A DNA stretch of 64,000 bases, from positions 744,001 to 808,000 of the forward strand of contig JAMZAV010000050.1 of assembly GCA_024449915.1 (NCBI GenBank). Direction: 5' to 3'. Numbering within the stretch: position 1 is the stretch's first letter; every line of letters begins with the position of its first letter. Position numbers and translations under genes: made by a program. Origin of the DNA: Sweltsa coloradensis. Lineage: Eukaryota > Arthropoda > Insecta > Plecoptera > Chloroperlidae. A model generated the notes under the pieces. It had not been told where the DNA came from, made no database searches, and was given only the letters and a program-made list of their open reading frames with translations. Positions 11,880 through 23,550 of the stretch are shown piece by piece.

Positions 11880-12130
11880 AATAAATAAATTCGTGTTTAG
11901 AGACTGTGCCTACTCAGTCACAGAACTTATTTTCAGTGGGAGGCATTAAAAGGCCGACCGAGCCAACCCTGTAGGCGCCAACACCATCAACGAGAGAACA
12001 ATGACCAACTAGATTCTAGAGACCGGCATATTTAAGTTGGAAACACCGATCAATCAAGCTGGACACGATTCCACCCGCGGACAGTGCCAGAATCAACAAG
12101 GCTCATTCGGAACAACCTTAGAATTTTTTA
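11880..12130 (+). repeat. Dispersed repeat family B, long copy
   Basis: Aligns with the inverse complement of 1860-2110 from the GTGTTTAGAGACTG block, through TTTTCAGTGGGAGG and GCCAACCCTGTAGGCGCC, to CCAGAATCAACAAGGC. It is preceded by an (AAAT)n-like run at 11876-11890. Confidence 0.65.
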
Positions 12131-12184
12131 GGTGCCTCGTTGCTAGGATGACTCCAAAGTCACCGTTTACAAATTCCTGAGCCA

Positions 12185-12330
12185 AGAACTTATGGTCTTA
12201 AGTCCAAATCAGAAGTTAAAAATACTTCGATCTATATTGGGAATCGAACCTAGAACCTTCTGCATTGGAAGCAGATACAGCATAGAGCCTCGTCGCACGC
12301 TAGTGCTGAGCCAAGCCATCAACCCTCTCT
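12185..12330 (-). repeat. SINE with tRNA-Trp-like head
   Basis: The minus strand carries an A-box-like GGCTCAGCACTAGCG, a perfect 5-bp anticodon stem TCTGC/GCAGA around loop TTCCAAT (anticodon CCA), and the exact B-box core GGTTCGATTCC. The T-stem and acceptor are not well paired, so this is a tRNA-derived SINE or tRNA relic rather than a working gene. Confidence 0.5.
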
Positions 12331-12494
12331 ACAACTACATGCAGTGTACGAGTGCTGCAGCTCTGCATGGCGCACGCTAGTGCTGAGCCAAGCCATCAAC
12401 CTATCACTTGTTATAATGTATTATGTGGTTGTTCTTCGTGCTTTCTGCGGCTGTGGCGTCTCTACAACTACATGCAGTGTACGAGTGCTGCACA
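12295..12494 (+). repeat. Two interleaved direct duplications
   Basis: A 30-bp block (GCACGCTAGTGCTGAGCC onward) occurs at about 12295 and 12372. A second block of about 35 bp (TCTACAACTACATGCAGTG onward) occurs at about 12335 and 12460. The order is A-B-A-B with different spacing, so one simple duplication followed by an insertion between the second A and second B would explain it. Confidence 0.8.
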
Positions 12495-12499
12495 TCGCT

Positions 12500-13290
12500 A
12501 GACGTTCATGCACGGCCTATCCCACAGCTATCTCCAGTTTGAATGCACGATTAAACAATAAATCGTGTGGGGGTCATACTCATCGTTTAACAAGGAGATA
12601 CTTGCAATTTCTCATGGCTGTAATAATAGTGAGTTTCCTGATTTATAGAATGATGTGCTGACGTTCGCTGGAGTTGCAGTCTGCTCATGTGTGATACCTG
12701 GCTTGAGCTACGGACAAATAGCAGTTTGTAGCTCCTTATGTGTGTACTCCCTTTTCAAAGAGGTTATTCTGTTTGTTTTAATGAACAGGTCGTACAAAGT
12801 GCAACAAGAAGTGAATGTCGCCACAAATCGTTAAACTCACTGACAAGTGTTGGGAGAAACCAACCTGGGTCTATCGACGCCATGCTTGACTTTTCACCCA
12901 TGTTGTATTTTTCCTTTGATTCCATTCTGCTCTTTTTTCTTCCCACCACTTTTCCTGTTTTACCTCTTCCCACGTCTTTCCACGTCCATTCCTATTATCT
13001 CCTTGCATCTCATCTCAGTCAGGCACTAAGATCAAGTGTTTTAATTTTAACCAAGTAATAGCACTTTAAAGTGTTTATTAAATAATATCTGCCGATTTAG
13101 TGCCTTGCTAAATTTACGTTCCTAAAGAGTTGCGGCCACGAAAATATGTTTGATGGGGTTGATAATTGATTTTCTTTTATTAACCACTGTTGATGAAAAA
13201 AGCTTAAAATGAGTAAAAAATTCCGATGGATCCGGATGACCACAAAATCTACAATTCCAGTTGTGAATCTGTTGAGATTATCAGGACGAG
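12500..13290. other. Unassigned tract
   Basis: Overlapping open frames at 12738-13058 (both strands) are partly pyrimidine-rich low complexity. No family was recognised. Confidence 0.35.
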
Positions 13291-13621
13291 TGCCTATCCA
13301 GCCGTTACATGCCTATCTAGCCGTAACATGCCTATCTAGCCGTTACATGCCTATCTAGCCGTAACATGCATATCTAGCCGTTACATGCCTATCTAGCCGT
13401 AACATGCATATCTAGCCGTAACATGCATATCTAGCCGTAACGTGCATATCTAGCCGTAACATGCCTATCTAGCCGTTACATGCCTATCTAGCCGTTACAT
13501 GCCTATCTAGCCGTAACATGCATATCTAGCCGTTACATGCCTATCTAGCCGTTACATGCCTATCTAGCCATTACATGCCTATCTAGCCATTACATGCCTA
13601 GCTAGCCGTTACATACCTATA
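13291..13621 (+). repeat. 19-bp minisatellite, about 17 copies
   Basis: The unit is CATGCCTATCTAGCCGTTA with variants CATGCATATC and CCGTAAC. The variants are interspersed, not blocked, which suggests repeated conversion or slippage within the array. The last copies carry CCATTAC and GCTAGCC changes. Confidence 0.95.
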
Positions 13622-14154
13622 TAATCTCTGTGTACCACAGTGTCAGTCTTATAACATTATCGCCTAGCGTGTAATTACTAGTAACGAGCACCGCCCACAC
13701 GCAGCGCTAGGATCGTCTCTGCTCTCTACCGAGTACATTATAAAAACCTAGACTCTCATTACTCTCAGGGATACCTTATGATAGGCAACCTCTTATTTAT
13801 CTCATACACATCGAATCAAGAGGTGTAGGTCAAGCCAGTTTTAATGGAAACGAAGGAATGTTACTAACGATACTATCAGAATTCTCTACATTAAAACTTT
13901 ATTGCTTTTGTCATCCAGGGGTGAAAAAATATTGACACATAACTAATAACTTTCAATGTTTTACAAAACACTAAAATATAGGTGTTCGTTTATATGTTAT
14001 ATGACGCATCGAACCGATTATTACAGCTATTTTGCATTCCAGAGATAAACAAATATGTTTTATGTTGATTTTTTATGTTTTCGACTTTGCTGCTGAAACA
14101 AAAATATCATAAATCAATGTTATCTCCATAAGTTTGGATTTGATTGGATTGGAT
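13622..14154. other. Unassigned tract
   Basis: No supported feature. Confidence 0.4.
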
Positions 14155-14470
14155 ATTGCTTTACGTCTCATATTAATGCAACTTGGCTAATCGAGACGAA
14201 GGGAGGGACGTAAGGGATGACGCGGGGGAACAAGGGGTGGACAGGCCTGTGCTGGTCAGAACCAGCCACAAGCATATGGGGAGGGCAGGGGTTCCCCCAC
14301 GTCGTGGTCGTCTCCGTCTGTGTCATCATCCGTCCGTGTTGTCTTTGTCGTCGCCGTCGGGGAGGTAGTCAAAGGGAAGGGGTTCCCCGACGACGACCCA
14401 GAGCTCGCCATTAGTTTCAGGGAGTGAAACTCCCCTTTTCACGGGCCAAACCGCGAGAAGGTGTCGAGCT
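14155..14470 (-). repeat. Dispersed repeat family D, diverged copy
   Basis: Begins with the family D terminal block seen at 5715 (ACGTCTCATATTAATGCA, then CGAGACGA) and continues into GC-rich sequence that differs from the other copies. It could be a longer relative with its own 5' part. Open frames at 14183-14414 are in this GC-rich part and unrecognised. Confidence 0.5.
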
Positions 14471-14744
14471 GGAATTTGAAGCTTGAATAGCGACCAAAGG
14501 TATGTTTTTATTATAGGCCTAGTATTTGTTTGTTTGTTTAATAAACTTATGTTAATATTTTTACAAAATGTTCCTATTCATGATTGTTTACTTTCTAAAT
14601 AACTGATCGTTTTGTGTGATGATAATTTTTCTATTAGAAAATCAGGGTACTACAAAAACTAAATTTTATTCCTGATCCCGCTGTGGAAAGTTGTTGATTG
14701 ACAACACGGAAACAAGTTCTACGCCATAGGGTTCATCATTGTCG
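14471..14744. other. Unassigned tract
   Basis: AT-rich, no feature recognised. Confidence 0.4.
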
Positions 14745-15712
14745 AAATGTATGCATCACTTGACAGTCACCCTGTTGGAGGCTACCCGTGTCTCACCGTT
14801 TAGGATTGTGATAGCAGTATGTATGCATCACTACTTGACAGTCACCCTGTTGGAGGCTACCGTGTCTGACCGTTTAGGATTGTGATAGCAGTATGTATGC
14901 ATCACTACTTGACAGTCACCCTGTTGGAGGCTACCCGTGTCTCACCGTTTAGGATTGTGATAGCAGTATGTATGCATGACTACTTGACAGTCACCCTGTT
15001 GGAGGCTACCCGTGTCTCACCGTTTAGGATTGTGATAGCAGTATGTATGCATCACTTGACAGTCACCCTGTTGGAGGCTACCCGTGTCTCACCGTTTAGG
15101 ATTGTGATAGCAGTATGTATGCATGACTACTTGACAGTCACCCTGTTGGAGGCTACCCGTGTCTCACCGTTTAGGATTGTGATAGCAGTATGTATGCATC
15201 ACTACTTGACAGTCACCCTGTTGGAGGCTACCCGTGTCTCACCGTTTAGGATTGTGATAGCAGTATGTATGCATGACTACTTGACAGTCACCCTGTTGGA
15301 GGCTACCCGTGTCTCACCGTTTAGGATTGTGATAGCAGTATGTATGCATCACTACTTGACAGTCACCCTGTTGGAGGCTACCCGTGTCTCACCGTTTAGG
15401 ATTGTGATAGCAGTATGTATGCATGACTACTTGACAGTCACCCTGTTGGAGGCTACCCGTGTCTGACCGTTTAGGATTGGGATAGCAGTATGTATGCATG
15501 ACTACTTGACAGTCACCCTGTTGGAGGCTACCCGTGTCTCACCGTTTAGGATTGTGATAGCAGTATGTATGCATGACTACTTGACAGTCACCCTGTTGGA
15601 GGCTACCCGTGTCTCACCGTTTAGGATTGTGATAGCAGTATGTATGCATCACTTGACAGTCACCCTGTTGGAGGCTACCCGTGTCTCACCGTTTAGGATT
15701 GTGATAGCAGTT
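14745..15712 (+). repeat. 75-bp minisatellite, about 13 copies
   Basis: The unit runs from GTATGTATGCATCACTAC to CCGTTTAGGATTGTGATAGCA. Most units are 75 bp. Some lack three bases (72 bp) and the first two differ slightly. Because 75 and 72 are multiples of three, one forward frame stays open across most of the array (14882-15466, 194 codons), giving a 25-residue repeat containing LTVTLLEATRV. Units alternate between CATCAC and CATGAC at one position, giving a partial 150-bp higher-order pattern. No start context, splice evidence or known domain supports a protein. Confidence 0.95.
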
Positions 15713-15715
15713 TAG

Positions 15716-16260
15716 TGTGAAGTAGCAGACTTTTCATAAACACTTTACCAACAGTCTAATAGTTATCTCCATAGGAGACCCGTAATTTATATACTAAAAA
15801 GTAATCGCCTGTAATGTGTTACCCCTCCATGTAGGGTATGATTGATGGACCTTCCGAGCGATGGATGGGTTCGACCACAACGTATCTTGCCCGACGTGTT
15901 CGGTCTAATCAACTTCGATGTTTTCGAGGTGTGGGTTGACTTTGATGGGCCATCATTAGACGCGCGTAACATGCACTGTGGAAAGTGCACCAGCTTCGTG
16001 GAGTTTTGCACGGTCTTCTTGGGATAACGCTCTAATTTTTAGTGAGAGGCAGATACTTTCGGAAGAACCAAACCTGTTTTTGTTTATCATTACGAATTAC
16101 ATCATTGTGATCCCGAAAATGCTTTTAATTCAATCGCAACAAATCACTAAATTGGGAAGTGATCACGATATTCCAGCCCGCTCGTGAAATTGCGCATCAT
16201 TGAAAACTTCGCGAAATTCCGTTAAATCAGAGAATCCCGTGAAATCGTCAGTTTTCAATT
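15716..16260. other. Unassigned tract
   Basis: Open frames at 15787-16027 on both strands overlap a slightly GC-richer stretch and are unrecognised. Confidence 0.35.
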
Positions 16261-16268
16261 GTTTTGGC

Positions 16269-16318
16269 AGAGTCGATAAAGAAGTTTCCCCACTGCGGAA
16301 AACTTCTTTATCAACTCT
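16269..16318. repeat. Short hairpin
   Basis: AGAGTCGATAAAGAAGTTT pairs with AAACTTCTTTATCAACTCT with one mismatch across a loop of about 12 bases. It could be a foldback scar or a structured RNA; no further support. Confidence 0.7.
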
Positions 16319-16442
16319 AATGTGTGCCACTTTAATAATTTCGCGGGCTTTTTACCTCCTTTAATCGCTTATTCGCCCATAGCGCACATCGCACCCTCAG
16401 CAGCACCTAGACCCTCGCTACTGGAGATCCCTACGAGCCAGC

Positions 16443-16605
16443 AAACAACCCCCACATCCCAAACCTGTTTTTTCTGCAAAAACTTCCACAATTCCTCTCC
16501 CCAAATAACAATATAAACAAAATTAAAACAAGAAAGAAACAACCCCCACATCCCAAACCTGTTTTTTCTGCAAAAACTTCCACAATTCCTCTCCCCAAAT
16601 AACAA
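16443..16605 (+). repeat. 94-bp-period duplication, two copies
   Basis: A block of about 69 bp (AAACAACCCCCACATCCC to CCCCAAATAACAA) occurs at 16443-16511 and 16537-16605, separated by A-rich sequence. Open frames on the minus strand (16369-16703) simply repeat the translated block. Confidence 0.95.
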
Positions 16606-16619
16606 AAAAGTAGCCAAAA

Positions 16620-17045
16620 CATTCTCCGTAAGTACCTACCTCTCACTGCATACAAGATGGGTGGCGGTGGACGTATGAGACAGGTCGTGCTTTGTAGTGT
16701 CATGCATGAGACGAGAACTTCGCTATCACACCTTACACTAGACTTTCAGGTAGTAGAGGCGATAAGAGACTACTTGTACTTGAGCCCTGGATGACCAGAC
16801 AACACTTCAATCACAATACCTCACCACCTCTTTCCTGTAACTAGTTGTTATTGTAACCATTGTTACTTATTTATATTTTTCTCATTTTAAGGCCTACTTA
16901 TATTAGGCCTACTGTTGTATATATTGTGTGTATGTGTGTGTATACTGTGTATTTACATTGTATTACTATTTTCTATCTTTCCTGACGAAACCTATATTTG
17001 TAATATTGTAAAAATCAATCCATGCTGAATAATCTTCTCTATCTC
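16620..17045. other. Unassigned tract
   Basis: Contains a short TGTGTATG-rich run at about 16923-16950. No gene recognised. Confidence 0.4.
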
Positions 17046-17118
17046 ATCTTATCTTATCTTATCTTATCTTATCTTATCTTATCTTATCTTATCTTATCTT
17101 ATCTTATCTTATCTTATC
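17046..17118 (+). repeat. (ATCTT)n microsatellite
   Basis: About 15 perfect pentamers, followed by a short TAACCC-like stretch at 17119-17145. Confidence 0.97.
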
Positions 17119-18025
17119 AACCCTTAACTGTAACCCTGCCCTAACCCTTGAGGATAAAACTGTATTCCAGTACAAGTGTAGTACAATTGTGTAGTGGAAT
17201 ACACTTTCATCTGCGGGGGTATTACACTGGGACTGTCACTGATCGGATCGCAGATGGCTACAATTGCCTAGATAGAGAATTTTCTGAACTGCCGACTGCG
17301 ATCCCTTGTTGGATAGTTGTGATACTGAGCATGCGCACTTTCGTTCTACTCACTTTTGATTGTAACCAAAAACTGTATCAAGTTTTCAGCAGCCCCCGTG
17401 TAAAAAATACCCCTTTTAGCGCTGGTCTACAATCTAGCCCCTGGGTCCTGGGTGACATTAGCTCCAGTGTTGGGCCTAGTGGAGGCCCCAACCGTATGAG
17501 TCACAGCATTGAGACCACACTTTAGCTACACCTCGGAATATGTGCCAGGGCTACGTTTTTTCAACAAAAGCTGAATGTAATTACTTTGTACACACTAGTG
17601 TGAGATAATTTGGTATTCATGCCTGAAAACAAGTTCTCCGAAACGAATCCCAGCGCTAATCTATGGGCTAGGTCGAGGGCCCACGCCACTGCTAATGGCG
17701 CGTGAGTGAACGAGTGGGATTGATCGGGGATAATTCTCAGTCTGCTTAGCTGCATGAAATATGAGAACAAGAAAGCGGTGATTAGATTCACGGAATCGGT
17801 TCTGCGATCTTTCTAATTTGCTACACTAGTAGTCCTACTGAATCGTCCGTGAATTCTGAAGATCGAAGGACATTAATATCAGAGGTTGGTAAGTCTACAC
17901 TCGATCGTACCCTTACATTCAATTGGTTCTCCTATTCTTCCACTACCACTCTACGAAAATTAAAAAGACCATAGGCCAAGCCGATTACAAATAACATTAT
18001 AACTAGTTTGCTTGAGTGGGTGAAC
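17119..18025. other. Unassigned tract
   Basis: Includes a forward open frame of 125 codons at 17148-17525 with no recognisable motif, and moderate GC content at 17640-17720. No repeat partner was found. Confidence 0.35.
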
Positions 18026-18029
18026 GCTC

Positions 18030-18318
18030 TCCCCCGAAACACACGTATACCGCTGGCTAGAGCAGACGGAGGGTTCGGAAGCTAGTGTAACGGCTTCGTT
18101 CTGCTCGGCAGTCCAGGTTAGTGGAGGAAATTATATGACTATACAGGTTACACCGTCCTCTCGGGTGGGACGTTAAGCCGTTGGTCCCCTTGGAACTTTT
18201 CGAATGGAGTTGGCTACGTGCTGGTACCGGGTTTCCCCTCCTCCCTTCTATTCACCCTTCATCCTCATCTATCACCACTCATCGTCTCGAATAGCCATAG
18301 TGCATTAATATGAGACGT
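18030..18318 (+). repeat. Dispersed repeat family D, copy 2
   Basis: Plus-strand partner of 5715-6010, ending in TTAATATGAGACGTTA followed by an A-rich stretch. The AGAGCAGACGGAGGGTTCG block near the start could be a decayed tRNA-like head. Confidence 0.7.
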
Positions 18319-18930
18319 TATGCAAAAATCAATCAAAATTCGAAATATTGGAGCCCTGTCCACTATAGGCTAGAGCACAGGTCTCCGAAGGCTGACTGGA
18401 AAAAGAGCCCCACCACTCATAAGAGATAATGTTAATGTACATAACTCATGAATAAAGTATGTTAAAAGAAGTTGTTCTCTGGACACTTAACAAACAATGC
18501 CGGAAAAAAAACATTTCGATGATTGATAAACTTAGACCACTTGCGTATAAGTTACATCTACATGAGTGATGGCTTGAACCAGTATCCTGGCAAAGCTTAG
18601 AAATCTGGGGTCACCGTTATTAACTTGTTTTCTGCATTACAGGTAAAATTATACCCAAGTTATATCATCAGAGTATGGATATTTGCATTCCTCGCGTCAG
18701 CACTGCCAGCTGTTTGGCTTGTCTCATACTTAGTCAACAGAACATTGATCGGTATCTTTCTACTTATGTCAGTCAGGTCAAGTAATTGGCTGGCTTCAAT
18801 ACTAAATATGTCGCCAAGACAAGTTGTGAATTAGCATCAAGTGAGGCTGGTTCTGTTGAAAGACCGACCTGAAGGTTGTGAAAGAGAGACCGGGTACAGT
18901 GTCCGCGCGAGGTGTCCGCAACAAGTGTTC
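18319..18930. other. Unassigned tract
   Basis: AT-rich, with two unrecognised open frames (18625-18834, 18841-19032), the second running into the SINE. Confidence 0.35.
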
Positions 18931-18939
18931 ACTGCGCAC

Positions 18940-19060
18940 TCTACTCGAGTAGGACTCCCTCGGGTTCGAATCCCGTCGAGACCGGCAATCCTGGCTGAAG
19001 GTTTTTACCGAGGTTTTCCTGCAGGGGATTGAGTCCCTCGGACATCCCTTTCACAATTGT
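18940..19060 (+). repeat. SINE family E, plus-strand copy
   Basis: An exact B-box core sits in GGGTTCGAATCCCGTCGAG, followed by CCGGCAATCCTGGCTGAAGG, ACCGAGGTTTTCCT, GGGATTGAGTCCCTCGGACA and TCCC. The same order is found inverted at 57838-57942 and 58073-58205. The body may continue to about 19240. The 5' tRNA part is short. Confidence 0.65.
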
Positions 19061-19149
19061 CTGAACTCCAATATACCTAGTTGGTCACCTGAAGAGGGTC
19101 ACATCGGCCAGCTCTGATGTGTACCCTACCTACAGCGGGTATCCTCACG

Positions 19150-21270
19150 AATTTTGGTTTTTAGTAGGACTAACTTGGCGTCGGTGCGTTCCTATTCCTG
19201 AGGGCATAAATCATTACATCTGTGTAAACTTTATGTAATTGCTAACAATGTATTAAACTTACGCATCTATCATAGCAGATTTCTGAAAGTTATCGAAAGT
19301 TAGTGAGAAATTTGACTTTGTTCTAATATGATTTCGACTTTTTTAGAGATTCTAAATATATTGAAGTTGAATACATTTTGATTTATTTAAAAAAAAATCA
19401 AATTATGGAAAAACGCTATGATAGGTGTCTTTCTGTTTCATTCAAAATATCACCCACAATTGTGACTTAAATTGGCTGAGAATGAGCATGCCTGCATCTT
19501 CTCAAGTTTTACAAAAAGTGGGTCTACACAATTTGTGAAACTGAAAATCGCCTTACGTTCATTGCCAGTTACACGTTTACCTTGAATTGACAAATCCATG
19601 CACAATATTGAGCATCACGAACATATTCATGGGAAAAGTGCAAAAGATTGTAAACAGTTCCTAAACACCCTAATTTAATTCAAATTTCCGCCGCCGGTCG
19701 TGGCCCCGTCTATCTGATGGTAGACTACACGACGACCTAGGACACTGCTCATCCTTTATGGGCAACACGAATCTAATCACAGATATTGTACACCATAACT
19801 CAACATCAGAGTTAATTCTCGTGGAAAGCGAAAGTATGTCGTCATCGGCGAAAGAAACAAGAAAATGATGCCTAGTAATAATATGGTAATTTTTTTCTAG
19901 ATTACTCTAATAATGTGTGTAATGATAATGTTGTGGAGGCTACTGGGTTATTTTAATGATATGTTGCACAGGCGCTGAATATAAAATAGATAAACGTTCC
20001 ACGCTGCACGGCCGGGAAAACAAGTTTCTATAATCGTGTAGGAGAAACAAGCCAAAATTATAATGCACTCTATGTTTTAAACAATATAATTTAACATAGA
20101 GTTTACAATAAATCTTGTGTGGTTACAGCGAGGAGCGCGGATGTCAACTGCCTTAAACCATCACACCATGGAGTACGACAGTACTATAACTCTATGATCA
20201 CACCAGGCAAGTGTAACACCGCGCACACCCGTAAGTGTGTATCCATCATACATGCGTACTTGACAACTATACTTTGTTTGCCTAGGAACTGGTGAAACAA
20301 AAACAATGCACGATTTTAATATTAAACTCCTTTAAACTGCTCCCAAAATAATGTTACAGATTACAAACTAATAAATAGTTTAGACTTTAGGCGTCTCATC
20401 CTGATTTGTTACTGATATGATGCTTTTAATAGGTCTGCTCACAATTAAAGTAATGGTAAACAATGAACTTTTTAAACCTTTTATTTTGTCAAGTTCGTAT
20501 ATAATGTGAACTTAGTTAATTTGAAATATATATTATGTCTTTTTTTATTATTATTATTATTATACAAAAATTAAAGAATAAGCCAAGTCCATAAATTGGA
20601 AGGAACAAATACAAGACATTTTATTATTTAATGTTACATTCTGATTGAATAATTACTTTCTATACGATGTAAGATCATAAGAAATATATAATATTATGCA
20701 TGGTCTTAGTTTTGTTGACACTGACTGTTACTGCAATACGACTCACAAAAGGATTTTTCTAATAAAGTTCATAAACGAAATTTGAAAATGTCAAATTATT
20801 TAAATTTGAAAAAGGGGTCAAGTTCCTTGAAAAGTTTATAAAATAACTATAAAAAATAGTTCTCTCAGTCTCAGTCAAAGGAGAACAACTAAATAAATCT
20901 AATTACGTAGATGCAGACACAACAATGAACTACAGTTAAGTGAACATTAATTTTGAAATACTAATATTACAACAACAATGAATTTGAACACAACAATTTT
21001 GGGACAAATAAAAAGGATATTAAATGCAATTAATTAATGAATCAAATATTAAAAAAGGGGTGGGGAAAAAATCGAAAAATGAAAAGAAAGGAAAGGAAAA
21101 ATAAGAGAAAAAAAACATTAAAAAAGAAAAACCAAACGAAAAAACTGATTATACGATCCCACTTAAACGAATATGAGGTTTGCCAAACATCAGGAACAGC
21201 AAATCAGGGAGTAATCAAAGTTTCGCGGAAGAAACCACCGAACGATAACGTGATAACGAATCGTTATCAT
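19150..21270. other. Unassigned AT-rich tract
   Basis: No supported gene. It holds a (TTA)n run near 20546-20562 and an A-rich stretch at 21040-21140 whose lysine-rich open frame is low complexity. Confidence 0.4.
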
Positions 21271-21274
21271 CCTG

Positions 21275-21690
21275 AGTCTGTAAGGTTGTCGCTAACCTGA
21301 TGGTACCCGGTACTATACGTAGCCTGCAAGGTTGTCGCTAACCTGGATGGCACCGGTACTCTACGTAGTCTGTAAGGTTGTCGCTAACCTGGATGGCCCG
21401 GTACTATACGTAGCCTGTAAGGTTGTCGCTAACCTGGATGGCCCGGTACTCTACGTAGCCTGTAAGGTTGTCGCTAACCTGGATGGCACCGGTACTCTAC
21501 GTAGCCTGTAAGGTTGTCGCTAACCTGGATGGCCCGGTACTATACGTAGCCTGTAAGGTTGTCGCTAACCTGGATGGCCCGGTACTATACGTAGCCTGTA
21601 AGGTTGTCGCTAACCTGGATGGCACCGGTACTCTACGTAGTCTGTAAGGTTGTCGCTAACCTGATGGTACCCGGTACTATACGTAGCCTG
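21275..21690 (+). repeat. 44-46-bp minisatellite with a hairpin in every unit
   Basis: Nine units of the form CTGTAAGGTTGTCGCTAACC + TGGATGGC(A)CCGGTAC + TATACGTAG. Each contains AGGTT..AACCT around a GTCGCT loop. Units alternate between ACTCTACG and ACTATACG, and between CACCGG and CCCGG. First and last units share the rarer TGATGGTACCCGG form. Confidence 0.95.
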
Positions 21691-22145
21691 CTCGATGCAC
21701 CGGTATTGATTGGAATATCGGTGTTCGTGATCGTTGCAGACGCCGAAAGGTAATCGAAGCAATGTATGTCATGGTAACACAGCCTCAGGCTCGGCCAGAT
21801 TATATAAACTACACTCCGATAAGTGATAATCTAGAAGAGCTATTACTTTTCTTGTTCATTCAGAGACTTATTTAAAATAATTATAGACATTTTCTGCAAA
21901 CTGGTTGACCATTTTATTAACTTCATTATATACTTTCATGTAAAAGATTAATAAAATTGATTTCCCAGACTCTTTGATGCTGTGACATAAGCAGATTGGA
22001 ATGCGTTTGTGGTTTGAATAAAGTGGGTTGAGTGCAGCGGGTTAACAATAACCAAGCAAACCACACCTCTTCTTCGTCGTGACAATCCTCATGCTCGGTT
22101 CATAAGGCCGTATAATAATAATATTATATAAATCAGTTTCTTCTT
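21691..22145. other. Unassigned tract
   Basis: No feature recognised. Confidence 0.4.
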
Positions 22146-22146
22146 T

Positions 22147-22260
22147 AGGCTGACCAGACGTCCCGGTTTTCCCAGGAAAGTCCCGGTTTTTGGGCACCTT
22201 CCCGGCGTCTAGAGACACCAACCGTTTTTTTGAATCTAGGACGTTTTTATTAATTTAACG
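22147..22260 (+). repeat. Possible hAT-type terminal fragment
   Basis: GCTGACCAGACGTCCCGG followed by two further GTCCCGGTTTT-like and CCCGGCGTCT blocks resembles terminal regions seen in hAT-type elements. No opposite end was found, so this is a weak call. Confidence 0.3.
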
Positions 22261-23239
22261 TCATTTCAATATATTCAATATATGATTTATCGAAATATTT
22301 GAACTTACTGCATTGGGATCAGTTGAAGACCCATCAAGGCCAGAGCTCAACGAAGCTGCCCTCAAATTACTTATCACATCTAACATTATACCTTGCCCAC
22401 CAATTGAGTTGAACAATATAACTATTATTATTAAAAAGTTTACTTTCTCAAAATTATATTTACATTTTGAAATAGTTTTAGTGTTTTACACATCCAATAA
22501 ACCTTCGAATGAAATCGAGTCGTGAATCCGAAGACTCTCTCAACTACAATTCTGTTTTACGGTTTTCATAACAATCTTGATTCCAGGAAATCTCGCGTCG
22601 TGGCGAACAAATAAATCTCGGCGCTGGTTTGGTTCCTAGTGAGGTAACGTGTGAGTGAGTGAGTGAGGCTGATTGTTTTCGGGCTCTCTCCCCTGAAACT
22701 TTCCTTCCTGATGACGTAACGTTTTGTCTTCGTCCTTGCCTGGGTTAACTGTATCCGTGGACCAGAGCTGGGCGCATCTTCGCTCGGTGTGTAGTGTATG
22801 CACCACTGACCTCTAAATACTTACGTGGACTTCGCATGCAATGCTGTAACCTTGAAGCCTACATGGGCCTAAAGCGATGGGTCTACAAGGCCTAACCCGA
22901 TGGGCCTATATCACGTCCCTCGATTATATTGCGATTGCACCGCCGTCTAGATGTAAATCTTAACGTCAAGATGGCGGTTTGTGGCTAGCTTATTTTGAGG
23001 TTATGTTGACTAGTAGACCTACATTACAGTGATTTGTTATCAGGGTCACTCAAAATGCCTAGGAATAGTGTTTACTGCAGTGTTACACTAAATAAACTGA
23101 TAAACACAGGCCAGTGCCACAGGTGAACGAATCTATTATGTTTAGTTCTTTTGAATCTGCCGCTGATTAGGGACGAAATAAAATGGCGGACGGCAAACTT
23201 CCGCCAACTTCACATCTCAACATTTGCCCGGTATATCAG
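22261..23239. other. Unassigned tract
   Basis: No supported gene. The short frame MPRNSVYCSV at about 23055 superficially resembles the start of zinc-finger-type proteins but stops within 25 codons. Confidence 0.35.
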
Positions 23240-23545
23240 ATCTCCACGTAAGTATGTAGAGCTGAGTGGTATGCACCTCCCGGCCGCCAGTGGCAAGGTT
23301 CTCCCGTGCAGTGTAACAGTTCCCACGTCTCTGTCTGTCTGTCTTGCTCTGGACGCCACCCGCGTGACACAGCTGACCTCGGGGCTGCACCGGGCAGGTC
23401 CGTCCATCACGGAGGAACTCACGGTCGCGCCTCAGTAGCTCCGTGAACCTCCGGATCTTCACGACGACGTGAAGGCCTCGACAAGATGCATCGTAGCACC
23501 TTCCCCGACATGTGCACCGGACACACCTCTCACGTTGGCGACGAC
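23240..23545. other. GC-richer patch, possible exon or regulatory DNA
   Basis: Clearly GC-richer than its surroundings and open in two frames (23151-23438 plus, 23217-23462 minus). A donor-like CACGTAAGTATG lies at 23244-23255. No product recognised. Confidence 0.25.
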
Positions 23546-23550
23546 TCTCT

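Noticed and set aside
12764..12973. LINE C-terminal fragment on the minus strand
   Set aside because: Basic, Lys/Glu-rich frame without the GH..RM or ADPT signatures; composition alone explains it.
13291..13621. Possible CRISPR array
   Set aside because: Units are contiguous 19-mers with no unique spacers, in a eukaryotic context; the same applies to 14745-15712 and 21275-21690.
17119..17145. Telomere-like TAACCC stretch
   Set aside because: Only three or four imperfect units, not the TTAGG type expected in arthropods, and internal to the window.
17148..17525. 125-codon forward open frame as a gene
   Set aside because: No motif, no neighbouring exons, and position next to a microsatellite.
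21037..21300. Lysine-rich open frame
   Set aside because: Low-complexity A-rich DNA running into a minisatellite.
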